Assembly: GCA_037042915.1 (NCBI GenBank)
Contig: CM073193.1
Span: forward strand, 372,001 to 436,000
Source of the DNA: Auricularia sp. M13
Taxonomy: Eukaryota; Basidiomycota; Agaricomycetes; Auriculariales; Auriculariaceae
DNA length: 64,000 nt
Direction: 5' to 3'
Below, one piece after another: positions 13,165-25,148 of this stretch (positions are counted from its first letter, which is position 1; each line of letters starts with the position of its first letter). A model generated the notes under the pieces. That model made no database searches, was not told the DNA's origin, and saw only the letters and a program-made list of their open reading frames with translations. A program made the position numbers and the translations under genes.

Positions 13165-14227
13165 ATCGGCTGTCTTTCAGCTCGCCACGCGCCGCGGTGG
13201 TAGGCGCAGTGCCTGCTCTCAGTAAGACAGGTGAATGGTTCAGCCAAAGCTGGGTGCGCGTTTCGGAGACCGCCGAGCCACGGTCAACCAACTCCGAATC
13301 TCTCTCTCAAGCCTCACGCGCGCATACTTACTGTAGGCTAAGTACTAGACCAGCTAAGCCGGCGGCTTGCACAGAATGCCTCTCATTTCAAAGGATGTCC
13401 GCGGCAATGGGATGCAAGCATCGCAATTCCCATAATTCCACAAAACCTCTACTGTAACTCCTCGCCAGCACTGAGCACGGTGACAAGAAACAGCCTACTG
13501 TTGCGCACTGTCACCAACAACTGATGGCAACTGGTCCACGATCCAACAAAATGCGATCATCCTGCGCAAACGATTTATACGCTGCCCCACACTTACGATG
13601 TTGTTGGTTCTTCCCGACTCGCTGTGGCATGTCGTCGACCTCGGCTCTATGCATTTTTTGTAGAGCCATCACCAAGCTATACACCCCGTTTCTATGATTG
13701 TGACGGCCTCAGGGCACAGTATGCCGCCCGCTACGTAGCTGCTGTTGGCGATCGTCCAGGGTGGCATGTTTACTTAGTACTGCCATGAGCCTAATTATAA
13801 GGCACGCCCTGTTTCCCTAACGTGCTGTAAGCTGCGGATTAATCAGGACTCGAACAATCGTGCCCTTGCAGGGGACTTCAATATCCTTATATTCCCGCCA
13901 ATCGTCGCCTGCACGATTCATCATCATGGGCTGCTTAATTTCCTGCGACCCACCACAACCTCCCACCGGCCCGATCGTCGCCACTGTAAGTCATCGCACC
14001 GACTCCAATGAGGCACGTTGATGCCACATGAACTCAGATACTCGACAGGCCTTTATTTATGGTTCTGATATGTCCAGCCTGCAATATTGCTCAGATTCGA
14101 GCGAAGACGCCGGCGCTGCTAGCACGCCTTACTTTGTTTTCCTCACAAACACGTTCTTCAGCGCGTACTCGTTCGTGAAACATCTCATCCTCGATTATCT
14201 GGATTAACGCACTTGAACTCCCTTCAG
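13165..14227. other. Intergenic region, possible 5' exons of the next gene
   Basis: I recognise no complete gene here. A short ATG exon at 13926 (MGCLISCDPPQPPTG) followed by GTAAGT could be the first exon of the downstream DPBB protein or of a separate small gene. A 50-60-codon frame at about 14028-14206 is also open. Neither can be joined convincingly to the exons downstream. Confidence 0.4.
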
Positions 14228-15219
14228 ATCCCTTTGTGGCGCCCAAGTCGAAATCACTTGTACGTCCGGCATGGTCAGCCGTTGCGCCACCTCACCGCAT
14301 TTCAGACAAGAACACAATACACGCCCAGGTTGTTGACGCGTATGTGATGCAGGGCTGAATCATTGCACTGGATATCCTGACCGCGCTCCCTCGTTGAAGC
14401 ATCACTTGCTCGGAATGCCGCGATGAGGACATAGCCGTGAACTATGCCGCGCTCAATGCACTGAATGGCTGTAATTTGGGCCGCAAAGAACAGCTTTCTG
14501 GAATCACTTGGCGTATCTTGTCGGATCCTGTGGAGCAGTCTCAGCCAGCCCCATTGTCCTGCTTGCCTTCACAGACCTCCACGACATTGTTCCCGACGCA
14601 GTCCGCCTCGAATGCGACCTTTCATCCTCATACTACAACGCAGCGCATCTACAGTGCAACCCTGACCGACGTGGCCGGAAGAACTGCATCCCCAACTGCA
14701 TCAGGGAACACCCCATGGCCATCGAGCACGGTGCCGAGTCCCGTTCTTCTATCGGCAAAGCATAGCAAAAACATCGCCAAAGTTGTGGCGCCCTCAGTCA
14801 TTCTGTCTCTCATTTTCCTCTGCATCCTGAGCTTCATGGGCTTCAGGAGGCTGTTGCGCAGACGCGTACGGCAAAATCGGTGCATCGCTACTACGCCGGC
14901 CATTAGCCACCCGCAACGCGAGCAGTCGCCTCAACTATATCCATATATCGTTCACTTGACGCCAGACCCCGACGGAGAAGTGCCGACCGCTCGCAGGGAG
15001 AAGACCGCGCAGTGGGAGAAATCATTGCGAGGCGGGGCCGTCGAGCCGGTGCTCGACCTGATGCCCGATCCCAGGCCAGCGCGTCCCGAGAGACCGTCTT
15101 CGGAGCGGCTCGATCTTGACATTGGAGCCCTCCCGCAGCGTTCTCTGCCATCACGTGCTAAATCTATGCAGGCTCAGACTGTCACTCGCTCCGCCTTCTC
15201 CAGCAGCTCCTTGGTCTAG
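14228..15219 (+). CDS. Double-psi beta-barrel (RlpA/expansin-like) protein with C-terminal membrane span
   Basis: Exons join as LCGAQVEIT, then YKNTIHAQVVDA, then ITCSECRDEDIAVNYAALNALNG and GITWRIL. This matches the end of a double-psi beta-barrel: Cys followed by the 'TVxAxVVDxC' strand, the 'diAlspaAf' helix and the 'ixW' strand. A Ser/Thr/Pro-rich stalk follows, then one membrane helix (VVAPSVILSLIFLCILSFMGF) and an RRLLRRR stop-transfer, and a cytoplasmic tail to 15219. The N-terminal half of the barrel is not resolved, so the start is unknown. Two further genes at 44.2 and 45.8 kb have the same architecture. The role is probably cell-surface or wall-associated, which is an inference. 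Confidence 0.6.
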
Positions 15220-15661
15220 ATTCTTTGAATTTTAGGGTAGAGGCTTGTTCATTTCATGTGTGAATGTACCTTTACTATTATTTGTCATATATATGCGTGC
15301 TTTAAGGTATTTCTGATCGAATTATCCCCAGTTCATGATCTTGTTGTCCGGGAGCATCGCGATTTGAAACACCGCGTGGCTGAGCCATCATCCAACCGGC
15401 CGATGCGCACCGCCGTAGGCCCTCGTGAGAAAATCCGATACGGGTCGCGATGTCGACGGTGCCTATCTAATAATGTTCGACCTTGTGCTGATGTCCACGC
15501 TGCTTCAAGAAGGTTGACTGTTTCCTCGGACCTGAAGATCTCAACGCTGTCCCGTCCTCGTTCGCGAACTTCGAAGCTGCACCATGAAATGTGCGTGAAT
15601 TCCTGGTGATCATTGCCCAACATTGACATTGACGGGCTTCTCTCTGAAATCCGTAGCGGCT
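15220..15661. other. Intergenic region upstream of the aminotransferase
   Basis: It holds the 3' flank of the DPBB gene and the 5' flank of the aminotransferase. I see no supported gene. Confidence 0.5.
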
Positions 15662-17770
15662 ATGGTATCAACAGCTAACAGCAGCGAGCTTCCCAAGGCG
15701 TTGAATCATGAGCACCATCTCTCTGCACTCGCCCGAGCTCGCGAGAGCTCACCGCTAAAGGGCCTGCTCAAATACATGATCCAACCTGGCATGATTGGTC
15801 TTGCAGGAGGTAAGCTTCATATCTGCTGCGGCCGCAGTATAATATCCACTTTGTATCAGGTTTACCGCACCCCGATTATTTCCCGTTCGAGTCTATCGGG
15901 AGTCGCACCTTTGCAGCCGACGCATTTCCTCTGGTGGCGTCCCAGGTAGATGCTTTGAAGTCGACCAAGTTCAACGCGGGTGCCGCACATCCAGCTGAAG
16001 ACGTACAAGACGCGTCTGTGGCCAAGATCGGCGGGCCTATCAACCTAGCCAGCGCGCTGCAATACTCCCTCGCCATAGGCATACCGCCGTTACGCGACTT
16101 TATCCGCGAATTCACCCAGCGCGTGTACCAGCCGGCCTACGCGGACTTCACGACCTACGTGCATGCCGGCAATACCGATGGGTGAGCCCCAGCTCTCTTC
16201 AGTTCGCCATTCGACGGCTCTAAAGGCGCGCGCAGATGGTCCATTATCGTCGACTCGTTACTGGACCCAGGTCAGGGCTACTTCGCGGAAGAGTTTTCGT
16301 ACCCGTCCGCGCAGGCCACGGCTGTCCCGCGTGGCGTTAAGCCGATACCCATCGCGATGGACGCACAGGGCCTGCGCGCGGACGATCTACGTCGTGTGTG
16401 CGCTGAGTGGGACGCCGGTGCACACGGTGGTATGAAGCGGTAAGCCCTAGCAGTTTCGGCAGAGCTTGAATCCTGATACGATACGATAGCCCACACATCC
16501 TATACACTGTGCCTGTGGGCCAGAATCCATGTGGAACGGTGCGTTGGCTCTGCAGCCCCGCATGCCTACGTTTTCTGACGCGGTGCTCGATCAGACGATG
16601 GGCGCCGAACGGAAGAAGGCGATATATGATGTCTGCGTCGAATACGGTCAGCAGCCAGGATTTGGTCTGCGCATATGCAGCCGCTCTGACATGACCGCTG
16701 TGCAGACATCATCATCGTCGAGGACGACCCGTACTACTTCCTGCAGCAGGAAAAGTACAGCCTTCCCGACGGCAGGCAGGCGGCGCCGCAGGAGGAAGCG
16801 GAGGACCATCAGGCCTTCCTCGACAAACTCGAACCAACGTTCCTGAAGTGCGTGTTGTGTTATGCATCTGGTCATGCGGATTCTGACGAACAATGCCCTC
16901 AGGTTCGATTACCAAGGCCGAGTGATTCGCCTGGACAGTTTCTCGAAGGTACGCTCATGCACTCTCAACTTGTGCTGTGCTGTGCTTATGGATCGTCTGT
17001 AGACCATTGCGCCCGGCGCGCGCCTCGGGTGGTACACCTGCTCGCCGCTCTTCGCGGAGCGCTTTGAGCGCCAAGCAGAGACGAGCACGCAAAACCCTAA
17101 CGGCTTCGGCCAAGCGCACGTCGCCAAATTGCTGTGCGACACATGGCGCGGCGTGGACGGCTACCTGCGCTGGCTGCGCGGTATGTGCTCGCTCGCATCC
17201 GTATCTCGCATCCGCTGACGCATTCAACGCACAGGCTTGCGGGCGCAGTACACGATGCGCCGCGACTTTGCTGTGGACTGCTTCGCCGCAGCCTTTGCGC
17301 TGTCCGAGCGCGTCGAGGACGGCGTGACGTGCCTTGTCGGCTCCGCCGGCGGGAAGACGCTGTTCGAGTTTGTCCCGCCCGTCGGGGGCATGTTCATCTG
17401 GGTTTGTACTTCTACTCTCAGTCCTGTTGACCTCGTGCCTGACAATATACAGATCAAGCTGCACCTGCAAAACCACCCGACGGCGGCCGAATCGCCGCTG
17501 TCCGGAGAACAGACAGACGAACTCGAAAGGGCGCTATGGACTGACCTGGCCGAGGAGGGGCTGCTCGTAACGCCAGGATGGTACTTCAACGCTGCGGACC
17601 TCAAGGGGAAAGGCCACTTCCGCATCTCGTACAGCTACACAGAGGTTCGTCTTCGCGCCCTATCGATGCATTGTGCTCATATCGTTCTGCAGGCGGACGA
17701 GATGCGCGAGGGTGTCAAAATATTTGCACGCGTGATCAAGCGTTCTTTCCACGTTGACCAGTCTCGCTAG
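15662..17770 (+). CDS. PLP-dependent class I/II aminotransferase (ARO8/kynurenine-aminoadipate type)
   Basis: This enzyme moves an amino group between an aromatic amino acid or 2-aminoadipate and a 2-oxo acid, using pyridoxal phosphate. The ATG at 15662 opens MVSTANSSELPKALNHEHHL. Exons then give QPGMIGLAGG, LPHPDYFPF, VHAGNTDGWS, YTVPVGQNPCGT, VEDDPYYFLQ, and RLDSFSKTIAPGARLGW, where the Lys of FSKT is the PLP Schiff-base lysine and the Arg of ARLGW contacts the cofactor phosphate. The C-terminus is GWYFNAADLKGKGHFRISYSYTEADEMREGVK, typical of ARO8. Introns are short and all frames join. The gene is apparently intact; exact substrate is not decidable from sequence. Its 3' half is duplicated at 37.9-38.7 kb. 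Confidence 0.88.
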
Positions 17771-18233
17771 CGCGTCCGCCGTTCTGTGGACAGACCATTC
17801 TATCCCACCTCTGTAATAAAGGAATACCTTGTGCTATCTGCTGCCAAACGCGCTTACGTGCTTGACGTCGCGACCGAAAACAGATCGCGAATGCTCACCA
17901 CCTGCCTGCACGTGGGTCACGTAATTTGCGAGGGAACAAGGAACGCTTTTGACGCTCGAGCGCCGTAATTCAATCGAGCGCCGTAATTCAAGGTCAACGA
18001 CGACAAAGCAGGACATCATTCGCGAGGCTCCAGCGCCAGGTAGGACAGGAGCCACGAACGAATCAGTTATTGACTTGGTGGTTCGCAACAAGACAATGAC
18101 TCCACTTTGTGCCGTTACATGCAAGTCTGCGGGTCGGTAACGCGTCTCGTAATTTCTGATTGCCTATGGAAATCGATAAGAGACGTGGGAGCTGCCGGCG
18201 CTACGAGTACGGCAGTGGTACTTACGAGATGCG
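17771..18233. other. Intergenic spacer, duplicated at 38.7-39.1 and 41.6 kb
   Basis: No gene is seen. The stretch around 18010-18110 is clearly similar to 38965-39060, and 18120-18233 is similar to 41620-41731. This shows the spacer belongs to the tandemly duplicated unit. A 20-bp direct repeat (CGAGCGCCGTAATTCAA) occurs twice at about 17955-17990. Confidence 0.6.
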
Positions 18234-19369
18234 TCACTCAAACAGCTCCCAAATGCGCACCGTCGCATCGTCAGATCCTGAGACGAGACTCTTCCCGTCG
18301 GGTGAGAAGGCAACTGAGTTCACACCGTTTGAGTGCCCTGTCAAGGGGTCCCCGACAGGCGCCCCGGTCTCCGCGTCCCATATTCGAATTGTGTTATCCT
18401 GTGACCCAGATGCAATGTATTTGCCCGATGGCGAGACAGCGACAGAGAAGACCGTCAGAAGATGTCCGCGCATGGTGTGGACAAGCTGAAGGGTAGTAGC
18501 GTTCCACAAGCGGACTGTGCAGTCGAAGGACCCAGAGATGATGAATCTGCCATTAGGGAGATAGCAGACCGAGGTCACAGAATCGGAATGTCCTTTCAAG
18601 GTTGCCAACTGTTCGGTCGACCAGGTATTCCATATACGAATTGTTTCGTCCCACGATGCAGACACAATACTGGTGCCATCAGGGCAGAATGCAACAGAAA
18701 CCACCCAGTCTGCGTGCCCCTCCAGTGGATCTCCGACTGCTTGTCCTGTCGAAGCATCCCAGAGGCGAGCCGTGCCATCATCAGACCCCGAGACAATGTG
18801 AGTACCGTACTGGGAATAGGCAATGCACCTGATAGCGCCGCGGTGGCCTTTCATAGGCCGGCCAATGCGGTCACCTGAGAGTGCATCCCAACGCTGAATA
18901 GTGAAGTCCCAGGTGGATGAAGCGATCTCGCTCCCATTGGAGGACACGGCGGCGACTGGATGCCGGGGAGGATCTCCGTCAATCAGTAGAGACTGACCGG
19001 ACGTGATGTCCAGTATCTCAATTGCCTTATCCGAACATGAGACGACGCGTCTCCCGCAGGGCATATATGAGACAGCCGACACTGGTCCACGGTGCGAGGT
19101 GCCGAGTTCTCGCTCTTGGAATGCTCATTAGCATGGCAGACATCGAATGCTGCACGACACTCACTGGGGAGAAGACGAGATGCCTGCATAAAGGTCCCTT
19201 AAGATTCTAGACAAGACTCATATGCTTGGCGGACCCACAGTGAGGCTTTTCAAGACAAATTCCATTGGAGGCCTATCACTCGGGTTGAACTTCCAGCAAG
19301 AGCGGCAAATGTCCCACCACGCGGAGCTTATAGCAACAAATCCGTTCAAGGAGGGCCGTGAAGGATGAT
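18234..19369 (-). pseudogene. Protein kinase-WD40 fusion A, 3' fragment (kinase C-lobe end + WD40 repeats)
   Basis: Reading down from 19361 the frame gives PSRPSLNGFVAISSAWWDICRSCW and NPSDRPPMEFVLKSL, the last helices of a protein kinase domain. After short linker introns it gives a WD40 domain: GHRGAIRCIAYSQYGTHIVSGSDDGTARLWD, then further WD units to RIWELFE at 18234. The WD40 frame (about 282 residues, some six to seven repeats) is uninterrupted. The gene's own 5' part is not next to it: it lies at 35772-36785, displaced by a 16.4 kb insertion. The fragment ends at the 8-bp direct repeat 19362-19369. The protein is therefore presumably not made as a unit. Confidence 0.85.
19362..19369. 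repeat. Target-site duplication, left copy (AGGATGAT)
   Basis: The same eight bases occur at 35764-35771. Removing one copy with the sequence between them rejoins the kinase frame (ICSGHHP to SRPSLNGF), as in the intact paralogue at 58.5 kb (VCSGQLPARPTMNG). Confidence 0.9.
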
Positions 19370-19408
19370 CAGATATGTTAGACACTTGTATTTTGGTTTG
19401 CTACTCCC
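19370..19408. repeat. Left terminal inverted repeat (imperfect)
   Basis: Begins CAGATATGTTAGACAC and ends TTTTGGTTTGCTACTCCC. It aligns with the complement of 35725-35763 over 39 ungapped positions, roughly two thirds identical, with the innermost 14 bases nearly perfect. Confidence 0.6.
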
Positions 19409-19560
19409 AGCTCCCAGAACTCCCAGGTCCTGACTTTGACTGCTCCTGACTCCTGAACCCGAGACTTGTACTCCCAAAGTTAATGGTGAAATAAAACTTG
19501 TACTCCCAGAGAGCAACTTGTAAGGTGGAATAAAACACAAGTCACTCCTGACTCCCAAAA
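19400..19560. repeat. Left subterminal CTCCCA repeats
   Basis: Seven or so copies of (A)CTCCCA or CTCCTGACT-type motifs lie in 160 bases. The complementary motif GGGAGT is dense at 35425-35700, so the two ends carry the repeats in inverted orientation. Such arrays are common transposase-binding regions; the binding role is an inference. Confidence 0.65.
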
Positions 19561-19658
19561 TGGTCAAAGCAGAGCAGATGTATTGCGCGAGTTGTGTGCG
19601 AAAGATACAGTGTGTCGAGATGAGAAAAAAACGAGCTACGATACAGCTATAATACAAC

Positions 19659-22600
19659 TTATGCTACAGCTACAGGCAATTCCGGACGAAGGTGAGGCAC
19701 CGGCGGCAGTCTGTGACGATAGTCCATGAAGGACTGGGCGAAGCAATGCCAAACGCTGCTCTCCAGATTATAGAAGAGCTCGGACTCGCAGTTCACGGAG
19801 TGGATGTTGCCGCCGATGGCGACGAGCTCATCCCACGGTTTGAGGAACTGGTCAGCTCGAGGCCAAGGGCGCATGAACGTGTAGAAGTTCCACAGGCTCT
19901 CGAGGCGCTCGGTGCGATCGACGACGGTCAGCTTGTTGATCGCATTCCGGTCCGTGCCAGGGACAAAGTCGGAGCCACCCCAGCAACCGCGGCATTGTCT
20001 ATATCGCTGCTTTGCGTCGAACTGGAGTGGCGCGTGGTCGGGGTGACTCTGCCGGATCGTGAGGTCGAGGTAGAAGAGCTCATAGCGGAACTCTAGCTCC
20101 GTCAGTTCCCACATGATGTACCTGCGCCAATCCAGCGACGGCCAGACAGCATCGTCGTCCTTGCCCGCCGTGAAGGGAGGAAGCTCGTAACCGTCAAAGG
20201 TCGGGTGGTTGATTCGGTCGATATATTGACCGATGCGCTTCAGCGGCTCGGCGGGCGGCATCTCGACGGGCGGCTCAGCAGGCGGCTCGGGCGGCGTCTT
20301 GTTGGCGGGGCTCAGCAGGCGGCTCAGGCTGCGTCGTCAAAGGCTTTGGACCAGCAGTGGGAGGTGGTTCGAGTCGTGACGAGCTCGACGGCACCGCTGG
20401 CGGCTCGGGCCCGACAGACAACGGCGGCACAGACGGATCCTCGAAACGCGAACGGCGCCACTCGACGATGGTGCCAAGGGGGCCCATAACCGCAACGGGA
20501 CCCTGCTTGTTGGCCTTTGGTTGCGGTTTTTTGACACCCGCACGTTCCCAGCATCTACAATTTCATGAGTGATTAATGACTGAGCACAACTGCGGACATA
20601 CCCATCCCAATCTGCCCGCCAAATCCGTCGCGATCGAGGTGCCAGTCGCGGATGGTCATCGTTTGTCCGCCACTCAATCGAGTTCTTGAGCAGCTGCTCG
20701 CCTTCGAGGTACTGCGTGGACAAGGGCAGATAGATGATGCGCTTCGCCTTGTAGTCCCACCACTCCGTCATGCCGCGCTTGATGTTGTGGAAGTCGCGAT
20801 GCTTGCGACTGATCAGCCAGAACGTTGGGGCGTCGTCGTTTGCCTCATCCACGCTGAAGTACCACACAGTGTAGTACGTCAGCGGGGCGCGTCTTCTTGC
20901 TCTTGGGCTCTGAGATATACCAGGTCTTGGGTTCGACCTGGCGCCGCTCAGCCTCGCTCCGTCGAGCTACTTCGCCTTGTTCGGGTTCGTCGAAAAGGTC
21001 GCGAATGAGCGTGTCCTTGAGCTCAGAGACGGTCTTTGCCTGGACGGGGGACTAGGCGGACCGTACATTTCGTTCATTTCCTCCTCGCAAGAGTCAGAAT
21101 CTTCGTCGATGTCGAAGACTCTCGCCGGCCGTGGACGGTTCAGACGGGCGGAGGCGGCGGCGCAGGCTGGGGTGGAGGCGGCGGCGGATGCGGCGGCGCT
21201 GGCGCATGTACGGCTTGACCGGACTGTGCAGCAGACGGTTGGGATGCGGGCGGTAGCGGAGCAGGCTCGTCTTCGTCCTGCACACTATCATCCACAGGCT
21301 TGGGCAACGATGTGACCTTAGGTGCTGGTTGCGGCAGGCTCGCGTCCAGACCGAGCAAGTTGACCATGCGAGCGACATGCTGCTCCGGCACGACCAACTT
21401 CAACAAATTTCGCCAATGAGGCGCGGACATGCCTGGATTCTGACTGGCATCCGTCGCCGCCAGTCGCCGAAGAAAATAAGGACGGATCTTGAGCCAATGC
21501 AGCAAGGGTTTAGCGGTATTCAAGTTTCCGCTCTTGACTTCCTGGGGCCGCGTGGCACTGGCGAGGGTACACCGCCCTTGCCCTTGCGTAAGTTAAAGCC
21601 GGGCTCCTTTGCGGCCTTCCAGGCGTTGACGAAATACGATGCCAAGGGGACCTTGTGCAGCTGCAACTTGCCGATGTTCGGCGGCACAGGCAGCACGTCG
21701 GCGGTCATGAGGTCCAGCTGCCGCTCCCGCGATACATTCACGCGCCCGGAGACGTTATGAGCGGGCATGAATACCGTTGGGAACCAGTGCGGCCGCTCCG
21801 TGCTCTTGTAAGCCGAAATCCTGTCTGGCGCCACGAGCACAATGTTGTCCAGGCCAATTGTCGAGTTCTTCCCTTCGAGCAGCTTCGCAGTCGTTCCGCG
21901 GTTGCGCTTCTTTGGCGGGGCATCCGCGCTGGAACCCGGGTCTTTGCAGTTCTGGTCAGTAACCTATCATGAGAAATAGCCAACAGATACATACCCTGTC
22001 TTTTGCGCTTGGACGACATGCCCGACCCTTTCGCGCCTGTCGATGGCCCGGCTGCTGACAGCTGCGGCGCTGGAGGCAGATGCCCTGCAAGATGCGCTGG
22101 CGCGGGAGGAAGATGCGCTGGCCGGGGAGGAAGATGCGCTGGCGGGGGAGGAAGATGCGCTGGCAGGGGAGGAAGATGCGCTGGCGGGGGAGGAAGTGGC
22201 GCTGGCAGTGGCGGCTTAGCCAGCCTCGGGTCATGGCTCGTCGAACTCGGACCTGCAACGCCGCTCGACGAGCTTGCGACGGGTACAGGCGCGTTGTCCT
22301 GGAAGCCGACGTCCTCGGTGCCGTTCCAGACGGACTCGGTGACGGCGACGTTTGATCCAGAGAAGGTCGTGATGTCGCTGACGGGCTGCGCCTCGACATA
22401 ATGGTTGCGCTCGATGTCGTGTATATGAGCGCATTGCTGACTCCCGTACATCCTGTACATGGCTCGTCGGATGACTCCCGCCCGCTGCTTCTCAAGGAGC
22501 TCGTTGAAGTGTGCTCGAGTGAAAGGCAGGAGCTGCCACACAGGAATGTCTCGCGATGCGTAGAACACGGCGAACTTGTCACTGGTGGTGAAGCAGCCCC

Positions 22601-23544
22601 GATAAGGCGCGACGTGCCGAGTAGCCTGATATATATGCGCCCGGCGAGCAACCTCGTATGACGAGACGGTGGGAATGTATGCGTCCAATCCCGCCTCGAG
22701 GTCGCCCGTCTTCTTCTCCAACTCCATCCAGCCCCGTATCTCGTTCAGACAGCGCTGCCACTCTGCGAAGTTGACGTGACAGTCCCACTTCTTTAACGAC
22801 TGTCGTCTCAGGCTGCTTGTGAGCTCAACGAACTTGTCGTACCGCTCCGTTGGAATACGGGCCAACGCAGTCCTGCGGCCTGGCTTCTCCACGGCTGCCC
22901 GCCAAAGGGGTGTCGTCTCCAGCTCCGTCGTTTCGATACGATTTAGAAGCAGCGTGGGCAACTTGAAGAGCTCGCTGCCCGCTGGTCGGAGGTGCTCGTC
23001 TTCGAGACGATACCAACCCAAGTCTCCGAGCATGTCGGTGTGCCGGAGATTCCACCAGGCGCGGCCAATCTGCAGCGGAACTTGTGAGCCCACTGGCTTG
23101 AGCAGCGGCACGAACGCCATGTGCAGGTTGTTCTCGTCGTGCATCTGCGGCAGTTGGCTTGCCTCGTAGAGACCGAAGCGACCGTCGACGCAGCGCGTTG
23201 GGTCGACGACGGGGTAGTCTGGTATCTCGGGCACAACGTCTCGATTCGTCCGCACGATGTATCTGGCCTCCCGCAGGCTGGGCCAGGCGCAGAAATACGG
23301 CAGAGCGGTGAACGAGGGGTCCTCCCTGAACGAAGCCATCAGAGGCTCGTCTGCCAGTAGAAACATCTCGAGAACTCACGATTCATTCTCGTCGATGTCC
23401 ATCTGGACGTCGACAGCCTGTGCCTGCGCGTTCGGATTCGACGCTGGCTGGCTGCGAGGTCGTCAGCATCAGATCGAGACGGCATACTCGAAACACTCAC
23501 GCATTGTCGACGTCCATGTCGACGTCTCGAGAGTCCACGTTCAT
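19659..23544 (-). CDS. Transposon-encoded protein of unknown function (large, Pro-rich repeats)
   Basis: I do not recognise the family. The start at 23544 gives MNVDSRDVDMDVDNA; in-frame splices give AQPASNPNAQAQAVDV, then SEDPSFTALPYFCAWPSL and ARYIVRTNRDVVPEIPDY. A long exon to about 22010 follows, containing a run of PAHLPPxP repeats (22075-22215) and a SSKRKRQG basic patch. Further exons give YKSTERPHWFPTVFMPAHNV, WLKIRPYFLRRLAATDASQN, a second Pro-rich stretch, TWYISEPKSKKTRP, VWYFSVDEANDDAPTFWLI and, finally, MDYRHRLPPVPHLRPELPVAVA ending at 19659. Near 20884-20887 the frame changes by one base within a run of four G. The gene runs divergently from the TET/JBP-like gene. It is probably nuclear, judging by basic patches, but this is weak. 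Confidence 0.6.
22075..22215. repeat. 21-bp coding minisatellite (PAHLPPx units)
   Basis: About six copies of a 21-bp unit (GGAAGATGCGCTGGCGGGGGA with variants) encode PAHLPPPP/PAHLPPLP-type heptads on the minus strand inside the unknown transposon protein. Confidence 0.85.
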
Positions 23545-23584
23545 TTTCGTTTGCCTGAGCGACTTGTAAATAAAAATTGACATG

Positions 23585-25148
23585 GTTTCGGTCTAGATGG
23601 CTCACTGAAATACGAGTTCGAGAATATCTACTAGTGGATCTGTGGATGATTTCTATACTACGTCTAATATACGACAGGCTGGATACTTGGGACGATTCTG
23701 AGTGGTGGGAGGGGGTGGAGAGAGACGGACGGTACAGGCGGTGACTGTGCGATGCACGAACGAACGGGACGCTTGAGCGCTGATCGCGGCAAGCTCAACA
23801 GCCACGTTCACTGATGCGTGAGCGTGGTGCTAATTTATGTTCACTTGCGAGGGACAGACGGACTGGGGGTGCGCAGGCAGCGTGACTGTGTGATGCACGG
23901 ACGAACTGGACGCTTGAGCGCTGATCGCGGCAAGCTCAACAGCCACGTTCACTGATGCGTGAGCGTGGCGCTGATTTATGTGGAGTTGCGAGGGAGAGAC
24001 GGACTGGGGGTGCGCAGGCTGCGCAGTACAGGCGGCGATTGTCTGACGCTCAAAGACGCTGGTGTCACTGATGCGTGAACCAGGTCGATGGTGCAGGAGC
24101 TCCCAGTAGCGCGTCCAGCTACACGTTCGCTGCTGACGCGCGAACGGTCCACTGGCACGATACTCTGCGTCGACTGACTCGTCTCACGCAGCGAAGGAGA
24201 GCTTGGAGAGCGCCCGGCGGCAGCCGGCGGCTGACTCGGGCACTTCGAACTCCGCTCAGCCAAATCGGTCGTCTAAGTTGTCGAATGGCCTTGCCTCGAC
24301 GAAGAGGCCGAGAATAAATTTATAAAATTTCGAAAAAAATAAGAAAACTACAACAAGTTCAAATGAGCACACTGGAATAATATCTCATGAAATTTCCGCT
24401 GTGCCCTTCCTGTCTCACACTCCTGACTCAACCTCATGGCCTGAGATAGCATTATTTTAACTGATAAACCCTCAATTTAACTCTCAAAGGGGTCTTGTAG
24501 ATTAGTTAAGTCATCTTGAGCCCTGCATTGGCTGAGCTTTCATTTCCAGAGTTCGCGTTCCCGAACGGGACACGTCACGTGACGCTGTTGACGGTGACGC
24601 AATGAGCAGTGAGACGCGACTGCGACCGCACGTTGAGGATCCTGGCCCGGATACTTGCCGCAATATGTTCGCAATAATATCTTAAATACAATCCGTCGGT
24701 CGTGGGCGCAGGACGGACGCGTCGCGAGCGACGGACGCGTCTCGCACCGACGACGACGAAAAGGGTATTCAACCGCTGCTCTGGCTGCCGTTCGCGACCA
24801 CCCTGAGCTGCCGCAACGGCGTCACTGGCTTATGCTAGGACCCTAGAGCTCCCTCAAGCCGCAGCGGCGAAGGTTGCTCCGGGGTATGCGGCCAGAGCAG
24901 AAGTTGAACACGCGGTTTAAAGTCCGCGCGTTCGCGGCTTCTGCGCGCCGGGTTGCACGCACCACGTGACCTGCATTCCCGATATGGCAACGATTCCGTG
25001 CCTGCACCGGTCCGCAAAACACGCGCCGCACATGATGTGCTGGCGTTGCTCTTATCGATCCTCGATCTCTCCCTAATAACCCACGTCGCAGCGAGCACAT
25101 AAGCCGTGCTTTTTCCGCAGCCGATCTCACGCACATCCGTCCTGCCCA
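23585..25148. other. Non-coding spacer between divergent transposon genes
   Basis: Beyond the 141-bp repeats the stretch 24300-24560 is AT-rich with no frame worth calling. The stretch 24840-25148 is GC-rich and probably carries the promoter of the TET/JBP-like gene; frames on the minus strand there look like chance. Confidence 0.5.
23720..24060. repeat. 141-bp tandem repeat with hexamer-centred palindromes
   Basis: Two full units and a partial third. The second unit begins 141 bases after the first. Each contains GCGCTGATCGCGGCAAGCTC followed by a palindrome: 23803-23826 and 23944-23967 (arms CACGTTCAC / GTGAGCGTG around TGATGC, one G-T mismatch). A shorter one lies at 24065-24078 (TCAC TGATGC GTGA). 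Confidence 0.8.
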
